A stretch of DNA of 64,000 bases from Hondaea fermentalgiana. Lineage: Eukaryota > Sar > Bigyra > Thraustochytrida > Thraustochytriidae. The stretch spans positions 73,576 through 137,575 of the forward strand of contig NPFB01000003.1 of NCBI GenBank assembly GCA_014084085.1, given 5' to 3'. The translations under genes were made by a program, and so were the position numbers. The notes beneath the pieces were generated by a model, which did no database searches, was not told the DNA's origin, and worked only from the letters and a program-made list of their open reading frames with translations. Below are positions 19,507 to 28,914 of this stretch, one piece after another; the first letter of the stretch is position 1; each line of letters begins with the position of its first letter.

Positions 19507-20589
19507 TTAGCGCGACTCACGCGGGGCACTGTCAGGAAACTCGTCAGCATTTTCGTCACCAAAATCGAAATGGGCACGCTTGCTTTCCTGCCTTTTGTTG
19601 CGAGGAGACTGCGCAAATTCCTCGGCGATGCGACGCTCAAGGGCTTCGCGAGCGGCCTGGCGAGAACGCTCGAGCCGAATATTTGAGGACTCAATGAAAA
19701 GTGGCGGCGGCTCGTTGCCTGATTTGCGGCCTCGGAGCTGGGAAAGCTCGACAGACTTTTCCTCTTGCAGCGAGCGATCGAAGTCGGGTGTTTGCGCCGC
19801 GCGGCGTGAGCGCTGGTTTGTTTTCTCCGATTTCTTCGGTTTTCGGCGCTGCTTCAAGGGCGGAACCTGGGTACCCCGAAGTTTGCCCTTTTCTTGGAGC
19901 GCCTCGATGGCCCGCGAATGATCGATATCGAGCAGCGTTTTATCGTGGGTGTCAAGCCGGTATTTAAGCCTTCTGATACGCCGAATGTGACCCATACGAG
20001 CATCAGCGGACATCTGGAAAGCTTCGTCGCGCTGGCGGATGGATGCTGCAAAGAGGTGCGCATGGGTCTTGTCTGCAGCTTTGACGAGAAGCCTCCAACC
20101 AAGCCGCACCAAACTAAAGGTGGGCGGATCGATGTAGTCGTCTGGGATGTCGATACCCGCGGCTTCGAGGTCCTTGCGTCTGTGTGCATGAACAATGGAT
20201 CCTTTGGTCATGATGTGAACCCAGCGGTCAAATTCTGCGTCCAGCACATCCTCAAAGGCATCAATTTGCATCTGAATGTACTTTCTTCGTTTCACGTTGC
20301 CATCTTTGTCAGGTTTGAGCAAAAAAAATGCTCCGCGAGCTGCCTCGATTTCATCTGGGGTGAGCTTTTCAACCTGGGTGAGAAATTCTGCAAAGGAAAT
20401 CGATCCATTTCCGCCCACGTCCAGACGGTCAAAGACGCTGGCAACCTTTTTATATCTGTAGTGTCTCAAGAGCTGATCCTCTTCCTCCTCTTCCTCCTCT
20501 TCCTCGTTGTCGGCGTCATCGTCTTTGTTGTTGGCTTTACTGTCCTCTCCAGCATCGCCTTTACCGCTTGAACCTTTTCCTCGCGGCAT
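19507..20589 (-). CDS. EF-hand protein with basic, coiled-coil-like C-terminus
   Basis: A 360-residue protein starting at the ATG at 20589. The N-terminus is charged, with nine consecutive Glu before DQLLRHYRYKKV. One good EF-hand follows (FDRLDVGGNGSISFAEFL), with loop ligands D, G, N, S, S and E. The next segment (LLKPDKDGNVKRRKYIQMQI) looks like a degenerate partner. The middle, FDRWVHIMTKGSIVHAHRRKDLEAAGIDIP, is not one I can assign. The C-terminal half is rich in Arg, Lys, Glu and Gln, probably helical (ERSRQAAREALERRIAEEF). A calcium-responsive structural or flagellar/cytoskeletal role is possible, but that is a guess. The promoter region is shared head-to-head with the ADH gene. Confidence 0.72.
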   Translation of the reverse strand: MPRGKGSSGKGDAGEDSKANNKDDDADNEEEEEEEEEDQLLRHYRYKKVASVFDRLDVGGNGSISFAEFLTQVEKLTPDEIEAARGAFFLLKPDKDGNVKRRKYIQMQIDAFEDVLDAEFDRWVHIMTKGSIVHAHRRKDLEAAGIDIPDDYIDPPTFSLVRLGWRLLVKAADKTHAHLFAASIRQRDEAFQMSADARMGHIRRIRRLKYRLDTHDKTLLDIDHSRAIEALQEKGKLRGTQVPPLKQRRKPKKSEKTNQRSRRAAQTPDFDRSLQEEKSVELSQLRGRKSGNEPPPLFIESSNIRLERSRQAAREALERRIAEEFAQSPRNKRQESKRAHFDFGDENADEFPDSAPRESR

Positions 20590-21211
20590 TTCGGCACAAG
20601 CGCCCTCTTCGTTAACTTGAGCGAAACAACGACTGTGCAGCTACGCATGCATGCACGACCTTTGATCGTTCCTCTGGGCGTGCATCGCAGAGGTCCGGCC
20701 AGAGGCCTCTCGCACGAATCTGACTTGATTGAACGCAGACGCGCGGCGCGCGGCTCGTGCCCGCCGCAGGTCTTGCGAGAACCTCACCTTGAACAAAACC
20801 AGTGGAACTTTGAAAGTAGCCGTTGGAACAAACAAGAATATCCTCTTTTAGTCAGTCCGTATTCCATGATATTCCACTGCCTCGGGTCTGTCCGCTCACC
20901 GCTCTGGAGAGGCAGAGGGCCTCTTTGAGCTCGCGCGGACTGCGCGGGCGACCGACTGCGACCGACTGCGCGCGCAGCTGCAGCAGCTGCAGCGCCTGCG
21001 GCCAGTGTCTCCCACTCGTGTGCATGTCTGTTTTGGACAAGCCGCGAGAATCGCGGAGAATGCTGCGCTGCTGGAATCGGAAGCGGCTTTTTCAGCAGGG
21101 TCGCTCTGCGACGGCCCCTCCTTCGCATGACAGACAATCTTCGTCTTGAGCAATCAAACAAGAGGCAAGATACTAGGCCTACTACAACAAGAAGAGCTTC
21201 AGAAGATGGAG

Positions 21212-21261
<50 letters not shown>

Positions 21262-21543
21262 GAGAAAGATTGAGGCTGGCAGCTGGAGCTGCCGAGAGCA
21301 AAACCAGAATCGCAAGGCAAGGCACTGCACCGCCAGAACTAGCCTTGGAGCAGGTTGGAGCACCTCCGCCAGCGCCGCCTCGGCCGCCGCCCAGCGCCGC
21401 CGCCGCTGCCGCAGTTGCAGCTGCTGCTGATACTGGTACCGCCCGCACCTTGTCGTGTCCCTTCTCTGCGCTCCTGTATCACGGGCCTCGGGGACGGCAC
21501 GTAAGACGAGGTCACAGGTCTCGTGGGATCAAGTCTTGCAAGC
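20590..21543. other. divergent spacer between EF-hand and ADH genes
   Basis: No gene is supported. It contains a GA dinucleotide tract (about 21209-21264) and a GCC/GCT-rich patch near 21370-21430. A minus-strand open frame at 20784-21320 consists largely of the translated CT repeat and is not called. Confidence 0.55.
21209..21264. repeat. GA dinucleotide microsatellite
   Basis: An almost pure (GA)n tract with two GAGC interruptions, about 280 bp upstream of the ADH start codon. Confidence 0.9.
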
Positions 21544-22716
21544 ATGAAGGCAGCCTCGTCGTTCCTCTTTCAGAGTACCAAGAGCATCTGGTGCGAGCTC
21601 GGGTCCGCAGGCCATGTCGGGCGCATCCTAAGCGAAGAACTTATGATCAAGAGCAAGCAAAGTGGTTCTGTGGTTGTGGTCTCGGATAAGGGAATCACGA
21701 GCCGCGGTCTCGAGCTCAAGAGCTTTGAAAATCTGTCAGAGCATGGTTACGATGTGGTCATGTTCGATGACGTCGTCGCTGACCCGCCTGAGAGCGTAGT
21801 TCTCGATGCTGTGGAACTGGCCAAGAGCGTGGACGCCTCGTGCGTCGTGGGCTTTGGCGGCGGCTCCTCGCTCGATGTGGCCAAGCTGGTGGCCTTTTTG
21901 GCCCACCCCGGAAGCAAGCAGACGATCAAGGACATTTATGGTGTCGGCAACTGTTTTGGGCCTCGTCTGCCATTGGTGCAGATTCCCACCACGGCAGGTA
22001 CTGGCTCGGAGGTGACGCCGATTTCCATCATCACGACGGGAGAAAACGAAAAGCAAGGCGTTGTCTCGCCGCTTCTCTTGCCCGACGTGGCCGTTCTAGA
22101 CGGTGAATTGACCACGTCGCTCCCGGCTCCTGTGACGGCTGCGACAGGCGTAGACGCCATGGTGCACGCCATTGAAGCGTACACGAGCAAATTCAAAAAG
22201 AACCCGCTTTCGGACTTGCTTGCTCGCGAGGCGCTCAATCTTCTCGGCGCCAACATTCGTACCGTTTGCAAGGATCCAAAGAATGTCGACGCGCGCTCCA
22301 ACATGCTGCTGGGATCGACGTATGCGGGAATGTCCTTTGCCAACTCTCCGGTAGCGGCCGTGCACGCTCTTGCGTATCCGATTGGTTCTCACTTTCACGT
22401 TCCGCACGGACTTTCGAATGCACTGATGTTGCCTCATGTACTGCGTTTCAATATGGACGCGGCCCGCGACCAGTACGCAGAGCTGGCCCCAATTATCTTT
22501 CCTGGTTCTCCGGCCCGCGCAGAGGCACTTGTCGAAGGCATTGAGCAACTGATTGATGATCTCGAAATGGAGAGCCGTCTTGAGCAAGTGGGTATCGCCG
22601 AGTCTGATCTCGAGATGCTCGCGCAGTTGGCCATGAAGCAAACACGCCTCTTGCCCAACAACCCGCGCGAGGTCACAGAGTCCGATGCCTTTGCGCTCTA
22701 TCGACAGGCGCTTTAG
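21544..22716 (+). CDS. iron-containing (group III) alcohol dehydrogenase
   Basis: A 390-residue protein from the ATG at 21544, the first ATG in frame. The NAD(P)-binding part has VGFGGGSSLDVAK and QIPTTAGTGSEVTP, both family hallmarks. The metal-binding residues are seen as Asp in ATGVDAMVHAIEAY, His in the same motif, and two His in HALAYPIGSHFHVPHGLSNAL. Length matches the family (380-400). Known chemistry: NAD(P)-dependent oxidation/reduction of alcohols and aldehydes, or of 4-hydroxybutyrate or maleylacetate in sub-families. The substrate cannot be decided. There is no clear targeting peptide. A bacterial origin is possible for this family, but base use looks like its neighbours. Confidence 0.92.
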   Translation: MKAASSFLFQSTKSIWCELGSAGHVGRILSEELMIKSKQSGSVVVVSDKGITSRGLELKSFENLSEHGYDVVMFDDVVADPPESVVLDAVELAKSVDASCVVGFGGGSSLDVAKLVAFLAHPGSKQTIKDIYGVGNCFGPRLPLVQIPTTAGTGSEVTPISIITTGENEKQGVVSPLLLPDVAVLDGELTTSLPAPVTAATGVDAMVHAIEAYTSKFKKNPLSDLLAREALNLLGANIRTVCKDPKNVDARSNMLLGSTYAGMSFANSPVAAVHALAYPIGSHFHVPHGLSNALMLPHVLRFNMDAARDQYAELAPIIFPGSPARAEALVEGIEQLIDDLEMESRLEQVGIAESDLEMLAQLAMKQTRLLPNNPREVTESDAFALYRQAL

Positions 22717-22903
22717 CAAGCTTGCGTGTGCGTGTTTAGGATGCGGGCGGTGTTGAAAGGTGGGAAAGACCCGTAGTCCTGCTCAGACACATTTCTTGCT
22801 CAATTCTTTGCAATACAATACATACAATTTTTAATTTACAGGGTACTATCACACTTTTTTGGGGGATCAGCTGCGCGATTGAGCGCCGCTTTTTTCGTGT
22901 ACA

Positions 22904-25900
22904 TCAAAAGTCAAAGTCGGAGTCGTCATCGTCGCTAAAGGCTCGAATACCGATGCGGGAAGGGTTACGCGGCGATGAGGACGACGCCTCGTTGGCAGCA
23001 TTGTGTTGCTTTGGCCCGTGCACGGGTGGTGTCGATGCACTTTGCGTGGGATCGTCGTCGTGGCTGCGGGTCCCGGCAAGGTCTGAATCACCCTTGCCGC
23101 TACCTCTCGAGTCCGTTCCGTCGCCAAGCTCGGCCACTGTATCATGATAGGCATGCTCGTCGTCGTCGTCGTCGTCATCATCATCATCATCGACGAGGGA
23201 AAAGCGCGGCGGTGTCCTGCCAGTTTTGCCCTTGCGGGATTGTTCTTTATGCCGGGAAGTAGATTCCTCAGCTGGTGACGTGGTTTGGTTTGCGGGGACT
23301 GGCTTTGCAATTTTGTGATGCTTCGATTCGGTCTCGGTTCCACTCTCGTATTCGCTCTCATTATCATCGTCGATGAGTGTAAAGCGTGGAGGGTTCCTGG
23401 AGTATTTCTTCGGAAGAGACTTTGCGTCGACGTTGCTCTTAGATATGGGTGAATTCCTCACGGCTTGTGTTGCCTGACCACGCTCGTGATCTTGATTTTC
23501 GTCGTTGTGTCCACTTGCTCTCTCTTTCCTGACCACCGGCTGTTTCTTCCCACCATTAGTATCGTCCTCATCTTCATTTTCGTCATCTTCGTCCTCATCA
23601 TCGACGAGAGTGAAGCTAGGAAAGTTGGATCGTTTGCCCACAGACCGTGCAGGTGACTTGATTTTGACATGGTGCTCGGCGGCGCGTCCCGTGCCCGAGT
23701 CGCGATTATCCTCTTCGACATCACTGTCGAGAGCGAAGCTGGGCGGTCTTTGCGAAACGTGCGATTTCGATCGAGAACGAAAAGGACTCTTACTACCACC
23801 ACTCTTTTGCTGAACGAGATCATCATCATCGCCATCTTCATCCTCAATCTTGTCATCTTCGATGAGACGGTCGTCATGGTCGTTGTCCAGGCTTTGTGCA
23901 TCGAGGGCGTCGTCCAGCCACTCGTTGGCGGCAGCATCCTCATCGGTACTGCTCTCATCATCGCTGGCGTCGCGTTTGGATCCTGGTTTCCTCAAGGATT
24001 TCGCGCGTTTGGTATTCCTCTTTTTCTGGGCCGTCGATGTTGCCGAGGAGCGTGAGCGTTTCCTCTTTGTTTTTGGCGGCGTGGATTTGGTCGCGCTTGC
24101 TGGGTTGCAAGATTCGTTTGTGCTAGGAATATGATACCTGACTTTGAAGGTGCTGCTCAGAAGTGACGAGGCGTAGACCCCCGGCTCAAGGTACGCATTT
24201 GTCTTGTAGCTAGAAGAGCGCCATTTGATTTGCAGGACTGAACAAAGAAGAAGCTGCATACAGAGTTGTTCACCTTCCTGCACTGACCATGACTTGCCAG
24301 CCTTGGTTTTCGGCTTGCAGTCTTTGCGCCAGGCTTGCAAAAGCTTCGTCATGGTGACATTTGCCTGCTTGGCGGGCCCGCGCAAGAGGCTTCGCAGCGT
24401 GGCGAGGAGTGAGGCGGCGTGAGCAGATGCGTCGAAAAGCTCGTACGAAGGGCTGTTACCGTGAGCAGAGGCTGCGCAAACATCGCATTTGCCTTGACAG
24501 AGTTTTTCCTTGTCAAAAGGCTCGCCAAATACACTGGCCATGAATTGGCGGCGGCAATTCACGACGTTTTCACAGTAGCGCACGATCTCGAGGAGCTTTT
24601 GGTCGCCGTTCGCGGTGTCTGACACGAGAGCGCTGACGCGAAGTACATCGGGGCGGCGGTAGTAAAGCACGCAGTGGGCTTTGTTTCCGTCGCGGCCTGC
24701 ACGGCCGGACTCTTGGCAGTAGGCTTCCATATTTTTCGGAATGGAAAGGTGCACGACGAAGCGGACGTCGGGTTTGTCAATGCCCATACCAAAGGCAGAG
24801 GTGGCGCAAATGAGCTGGACCTGACTTGTTCCGCGTGGGGCCTTGGGGGCCGATGCGGCGGCAGCACTGTAGGTGCTCCACTTTTGGTGAATGAGTTCTT
24901 TGGTGGATGCGTCGAGGTCTGCGTGGTACGGAGCTGCGCCGATGCCCTCGCGAACGAGGGCCTTGGCAGTTTCTTCAGTGTCCTTGCGAGAGAAGCAATA
25001 GACGATTCCGCACTGGCGTGGAAAGCGGGCCTTGATCATGTCGGCGAGTTCGCGGAACTGGTCATTTGCGGCAGAGGACTTGGCGACGACTTCGTAGACT
25101 AGGTTTGGGCGATTGAAGGTGGAGCGGAAGCGGACCCAACTGTGTCGCGCGGATGCGGCGCTGCCGAGAAGGGTCTCGCAGACTGATTTTTCGACGCGAG
25201 CCGTTGCGGTGGCCGTGACGGCGAGAATGGGCGTTTGAGGAAAGCGTTGTTTGAGAATATGAAGCTTGCGGTAGTCGGGGCGAAAGTCGTGGCCCATGGT
25301 GGAGCAGCAGTGGGCCTCGTCGACGACGAAGCGACCGAGAGCGTCGCGTTCGTAGAGATTTTCAAGAGCGCTCATGAGCTGTTTGCTTTTTGTGATTTTT
25401 TCGGGAGTGACGTAAAGGAGGCGAAGTTGAAGGGCACGGATGGCGTGGAGGGTGTCTCGTGCGTCTTCGCGGGAGGTTTCGCCGCAGAGCATGGTGGCGG
25501 CAATATTTTTCTTGAGGAGAGACATGACCTGGTCGCGGCTGAGACTGAGAAGCGGGGAGATGACGACGGTGAGTTTGCGCGGTTCAAAGACGGCAGGGAG
25601 CTGGTAGATGAGGCTCTTGCCCGCGCCGGTTGGCATGACGACGAAGGTGTCGACGCCAGAGAGAGTGGCGTTGATGGCGCATAGTTGTAGCGAGCGAAAA
25701 TTGTGGAAGCCGAATGTTTCGCGAAGGACGCGGCGAATGCCGGGTGAGTGGTTAAAGTCTTCGGATTCCCAGCGTTTGGAGCGTGCGGCGCCGTGGGCCT
25801 GGCGCTGCATGTCACGGAGTTCCTCTTCGCAAGCGGAGCGTTTGGCCTCGAGGTTGCGTAGTCTGGTATCGAGGAGTTCGCGTTCGCGTTGTAGCGAGGT

Positions 25901-26179
25901 GATTTCGTGCGTGAGTTTGTTGAGTTCATCCTGTTTGAGGTTGCGTTGTTTGGCGAGGGCTTGGATGGCGCTGTTTGTTTGTGCTGATGCTGATGCTATT
26001 GCTGATGACGAGGACGAGGACGAGGTCGACGCCGTTTTGTCGCGGGAGAGTGTGAGGGCTCCGTTCCTTGCGGGCCGTGCAGCCGACCGATGTTGCCGGT
26101 GCTGGTGGTTTTGTCGGTCCTCAACGTCTTCCTCGCGCTCGCCGTCGGAGCAGAGATCGATGGCCCCGGGAGGGCTCAT
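22904..26179 (-). CDS. RECQL: RECQ1-like DNA helicase with acidic SIM-like C-terminal tail
   Basis: A 1091-residue protein starting at the ATG at 26179. The N-terminus is followed by a coiled-coil (LNKLTHEITSLQRERELLDT) and SKRWESEDFNHSPGIRRVL, as in animal RECQ1. Helicase motifs: MPTGAGKS (I), VDEAHCC (II), AVTATAT (III), GIVYCFSRKD (IV), FGMGIDKPDVRFVVH (V) and QESGRAGRDG (VI). The zinc-binding cysteines are seen in CRRQFMASVF and LCQGKCDVC, with a winged-helix-like region after them. Known role: ATP-driven 3'-5' unwinding in replication fork restart and repair. From about residue 720 on, a long disordered tail repeats hydrophobic-acidic motifs such as RFTLIDDDNE. The aromatic-rich loop reads HCCSTMGHDFRPDY, with Met in the normally Trp position. 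A twelve-Asp run lies near 23161-23195. Confidence 0.95.
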   Translation of the reverse strand: MSPPGAIDLCSDGEREEDVEDRQNHQHRQHRSAARPARNGALTLSRDKTASTSSSSSSSAIASASAQTNSAIQALAKQRNLKQDELNKLTHEITSLQRERELLDTRLRNLEAKRSACEEELRDMQRQAHGAARSKRWESEDFNHSPGIRRVLRETFGFHNFRSLQLCAINATLSGVDTFVVMPTGAGKSLIYQLPAVFEPRKLTVVISPLLSLSRDQVMSLLKKNIAATMLCGETSREDARDTLHAIRALQLRLLYVTPEKITKSKQLMSALENLYERDALGRFVVDEAHCCSTMGHDFRPDYRKLHILKQRFPQTPILAVTATATARVEKSVCETLLGSAASARHSWVRFRSTFNRPNLVYEVVAKSSAANDQFRELADMIKARFPRQCGIVYCFSRKDTEETAKALVREGIGAAPYHADLDASTKELIHQKWSTYSAAAASAPKAPRGTSQVQLICATSAFGMGIDKPDVRFVVHLSIPKNMEAYCQESGRAGRDGNKAHCVLYYRRPDVLRVSALVSDTANGDQKLLEIVRYCENVVNCRRQFMASVFGEPFDKEKLCQGKCDVCAASAHGNSPSYELFDASAHAASLLATLRSLLRGPAKQANVTMTKLLQAWRKDCKPKTKAGKSWSVQEGEQLCMQLLLCSVLQIKWRSSSYKTNAYLEPGVYASSLLSSTFKVRYHIPSTNESCNPASATKSTPPKTKRKRSRSSATSTAQKKRNTKRAKSLRKPGSKRDASDDESSTDEDAAANEWLDDALDAQSLDNDHDDRLIEDDKIEDEDGDDDDLVQQKSGGSKSPFRSRSKSHVSQRPPSFALDSDVEEDNRDSGTGRAAEHHVKIKSPARSVGKRSNFPSFTLVDDEDEDDENEDEDDTNGGKKQPVVRKERASGHNDENQDHERGQATQAVRNSPISKSNVDAKSLPKKYSRNPPRFTLIDDDNESEYESGTETESKHHKIAKPVPANQTTSPAEESTSRHKEQSRKGKTGRTPPRFSLVDDDDDDDDDDDEHAYHDTVAELGDGTDSRGSGKGDSDLAGTRSHDDDPTQSASTPPVHGPKQHNAANEASSSSPRNPSRIGIRAFSDDDDSDFDF

Positions 26180-26650
26180 TATTGTAACGCCGCGCGCCGC
26201 TCCGACTCTGGCTTCGGCTCCGGCGCCAACTCCGGTTCCGGCCCTCGGCCCTGGCTCCGGCCCCGGCCCGGACTGGCCTTGGTTGGTCGCTCGGTCGCTC
26301 GCTCGGTCGCTCGCTCAGGCTGATTGATGTCTAGCGATGTGGTGCTTGGCTTGGAATCGTGGTTAAATGCCTGTGCGATATCGTAGCACGGAACGAGTAC
26401 GGTATTGGATGAAGGACGCCCAGCGCAAAATCGCAAACTAAAGCCGTCCCGGGTCTGCTTGCTGCTGACGTGCGCCGGGACGCGAGAGACGCGAGGGAAG
26501 GGCAGGCAGCGTTGCGTCTGCCTTTGCCGGTCCTGGGTGTCGTAACCCAGGTGCAGCTGCTGCTGCTGCAGCGTGCAGTGCAGGCCGGAGGATCAGCTCA
26601 GCTGCTCAGCTCAGCTCAGCCTAGCCTAGCCCAAAGGGAGAGCGTCCGTC
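26180..26650. other. divergent spacer between RECQ1 and small TM protein genes
   Basis: No gene is seen. It contains repeats of 'ggctccggc' type near 26215-26275, 'gctcggtcgctc' near 26288-26312 and a 'cagctcagct' cluster near 26595-26625. It is probably a shared promoter region. Confidence 0.5.
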
Positions 26651-27031
26651 ATGAGCGTCCCCAGTGCACCACGCGCAATGGCGCAGACGTGTGGGCTCGT
26701 GCTGCTCGTGCTCGTGCCCGTGAGCGCTGTGTTCGCGCTGCTGTCGAGGGTTCGCTTCTTTACGAACTCGTCGGGCAACCTGGACGCGGAGTGGGAGGAC
26801 GTTGGCCTTGGCGCAAAAAGATACGAGTTGTACCCAAGTCAGACGCCGACGAGGATTGCTCGGGCGCGGACGTTGACGCCCAAGCAGCTCTTTGTGCGAG
26901 GCATTCGAGACCCAATGCTCGACCTGGAGCCCTGGGAAGCTCTGGTCCTCGCGGCGCTCTTCGGGGCTTGCTTTCTCTTGTACTTGCGATGTTGCTGCAC
27001 GGCGCCGCGTCCCAAGCTCAAGGCGACATGA
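26651..27031 (+). CDS. small membrane protein with two predicted TM segments
   Basis: A 126-residue protein with the ATG at 26651. The first hydrophobic segment is about residues 13-31 (TCGLVLLVLVPVSAVFALL). A charged, Trp/Tyr-containing middle (about 35-92) includes LDAEWEDVGLGAKRYELYP. The second hydrophobic segment is about 96-112 (ALVLAALFGACFLLYLR), followed at once by three Cys and a short basic tail, which could be palmitoylated. I do not recognise the family. Two TM segments with a clear hydrophilic middle and short tail suggest a real gene. A topology with the middle in the lumen or outside is likely but not proven. It is divergent from the RECQ1 gene. Confidence 0.6.
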   Translation: MSVPSAPRAMAQTCGLVLLVLVPVSAVFALLSRVRFFTNSSGNLDAEWEDVGLGAKRYELYPSQTPTRIARARTLTPKQLFVRGIRDPMLDLEPWEALVLAALFGACFLLYLRCCCTAPRPKLKAT

Positions 27032-28021
27032 TCATTAAAGCGAATGAAAGAATGAATGAATGAATGAATGAATGAATGAAAAAGAAACAGAAACAGAACA
27101 GAACAGAACAATCAATTTTTCTTTCAATGTTTTTATGTTATTTCATTTCATTTCATTTCTTTTTTCTTTTTTTTTTTGCTCAAGTGCAGAAAAAGCTCAG
27201 GGGGCTTCCTGGGACTAACTTTGTCGGGCCAGCTTTACAGCAAAATCAACATTCAGATTAGATCCGCGAGCGACGCATCGCTGCTGCAGCTGCCATGGCT
27301 GCTGCTGTCGGTGCTGCCTCCATCCAGCCATCAGTGGTGTGGCTGTTGCGCCGCGCCAGCACACGAACCAAGTGACGGTCCCTTCGCTCGCGGGTCTCTC
27401 TGCTGCTCTCCCTATGTCTCTGCCTTCTGTGCTGGCATTCATTCATTCATTCATCCATCGCTGCCATGACAAAACAACTTCTCGGCGTGGCCGCAGCGCC
27501 TGCCTCTGGCCGCGGCAGGAGTCGCTGGTCGCCTCGGTTCGCCACCTGCGCCATTGCCCACTGCAGGCTGGTCGCTTCGACGACGGTCCTGCGGTGCCGC
27601 GATCTTCGCGGATGCGGCTCTCCACCCAACTCGGATCGCTCTGCGGGTTACGCTAGGGCAGTGCAGTGGCGGATCGGCGGCCAGCAACCATGGCAACGCA
27701 GGCGGAAAGGTTGCGGCAAGCGACGTCATGGCAGGCAGGCTGGGCAGGCAGGCTCTGTCTGGCAGGCAGGCTGCCGAGCACCGCCCGATCACCTGGCTGG
27801 ATGCGCACTTCACTTCGCTCCTCCGCTCTCCTCTCTCGCTCGCACGCAAGCATGCGCACGACCTGGCTCCCGCTCGCCCCGCCCCGCCTCGCTCTCTCCG
27901 AGCAGTGTGTCGTCTCAGAGTCAGTCAGGTACGCCGGCCGTCCCGGGACGCGCGTCCCTCGAGCCATGATTTGATGACACGCTCGTCCGGCGGCCCCGTC
28001 CCCTGCGCGGGCTCGCTCTCC

Positions 28022-28056
<35 letters not shown>

Positions 28057-28060
28057 TCCT
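28022..28060. repeat. CTTT tetranucleotide microsatellite
   Basis: About nine uninterrupted CTTT units. It is the reverse complement of the GAAA tracts at 28689-28734 and 30676-30724. Confidence 0.9.
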
Positions 28061-28220
28061 TCTCCTCCGCCCTCTCTCTCGGCCGTGCTCGGCGGCGGCT
28101 GCGGCTCGCACGGCCGACGCACGACCTTCCTTCCCTCCCTTTCTCCTGCCTGCCGTGGCTCGCCCTCGCCGAGAATCTGTCCCCTGGCCGTGCGCACGCC
28201 GACGCATGACATGGCACGGC

Positions 28221-28268
28221 ATGACATGACATGACATGACATGACATGACTGCCTGCCTGCCTGCCTG
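28221..28268. repeat. ATGAC pentanucleotide repeat followed by TGCC repeat
   Basis: Six ATGAC units (28221-28250) run directly into a TGCC tetranucleotide repeat. Confidence 0.9.
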
Positions 28269-28688
28269 ACTGACCCGGCCGGCGTGCGTGCCCACGCGTC
28301 CCGCCCTCCCTCCCTTTCCTGGCTCTGCTTGACAGCCAGGTGGCGCGTGAGCGAGTGCCCGCCTGCGTCGAGTTCTCTCCGCGTGTCCCGGCGCGAGCGG
28401 GCGGCGCGTGCCTGCGCGTCCCTCCCTGCCGCAGCCGAGCGCGGCCTCTCTCCGCTGCAGCCCGCGAGCTGCACGCACGCGCCGCGAGGCGACATCGTGA
28501 CCGCGGCCAGCTCAGCTCGCGGCGAGGGCGAGGGCGGACGGGCGCGGTTTGCGGTCGCTGTGCAAGTGCCGATCGACCAATTGACGGTGACGGCGTGGCG
28601 TGGCAGGCAGGGCACCAAGGCGGCGCGTCAGACGAGCGCGGCCTCGTCGATGCAGCCGCTCCGCGCTGTCTGAAAGGATCGAAAAGAA

Positions 28689-28691
28689 CGA

Positions 28692-28734
<43 letters not shown>
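28689..28734. repeat. GAAA tetranucleotide microsatellite
   Basis: About eleven GAAA units, uninterrupted, followed by a 'gagaggagaggagagga' stretch. Confidence 0.9.
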
Positions 28735-28876
28735 GGCTGAGAGGAGAGGAGAGGAGAGGAGCGGAAGCGCGGCCCGAGCGGAGCGGCGGGACCGCGCTGC
28801 AGCTGGCAGGCTGACGGCCGGAGATGGGATGGGACGGGCAGCCCGCCGGCCAGCCAGCCCTGGTAGGTGTGGCGGC

Positions 28877-28877
28877 G

Positions 28878-28913
<36 letters not shown>
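28877..28913. repeat. GGCA tetranucleotide microsatellite
   Basis: Nine units of GGCA/CAGG. The same motif recurs at 29333-29360, 41425-41445 (reverse strand) and 42080-42100. Confidence 0.9.

Positions 28914-28914
<1 letters not shown>

Noticed and set aside
20784..21320. 178-codon minus-strand frame upstream of ADH
   Set aside because: A Leu/Ser run comes from the GA/CT microsatellite. It lies in a divergent promoter region and has no domain.
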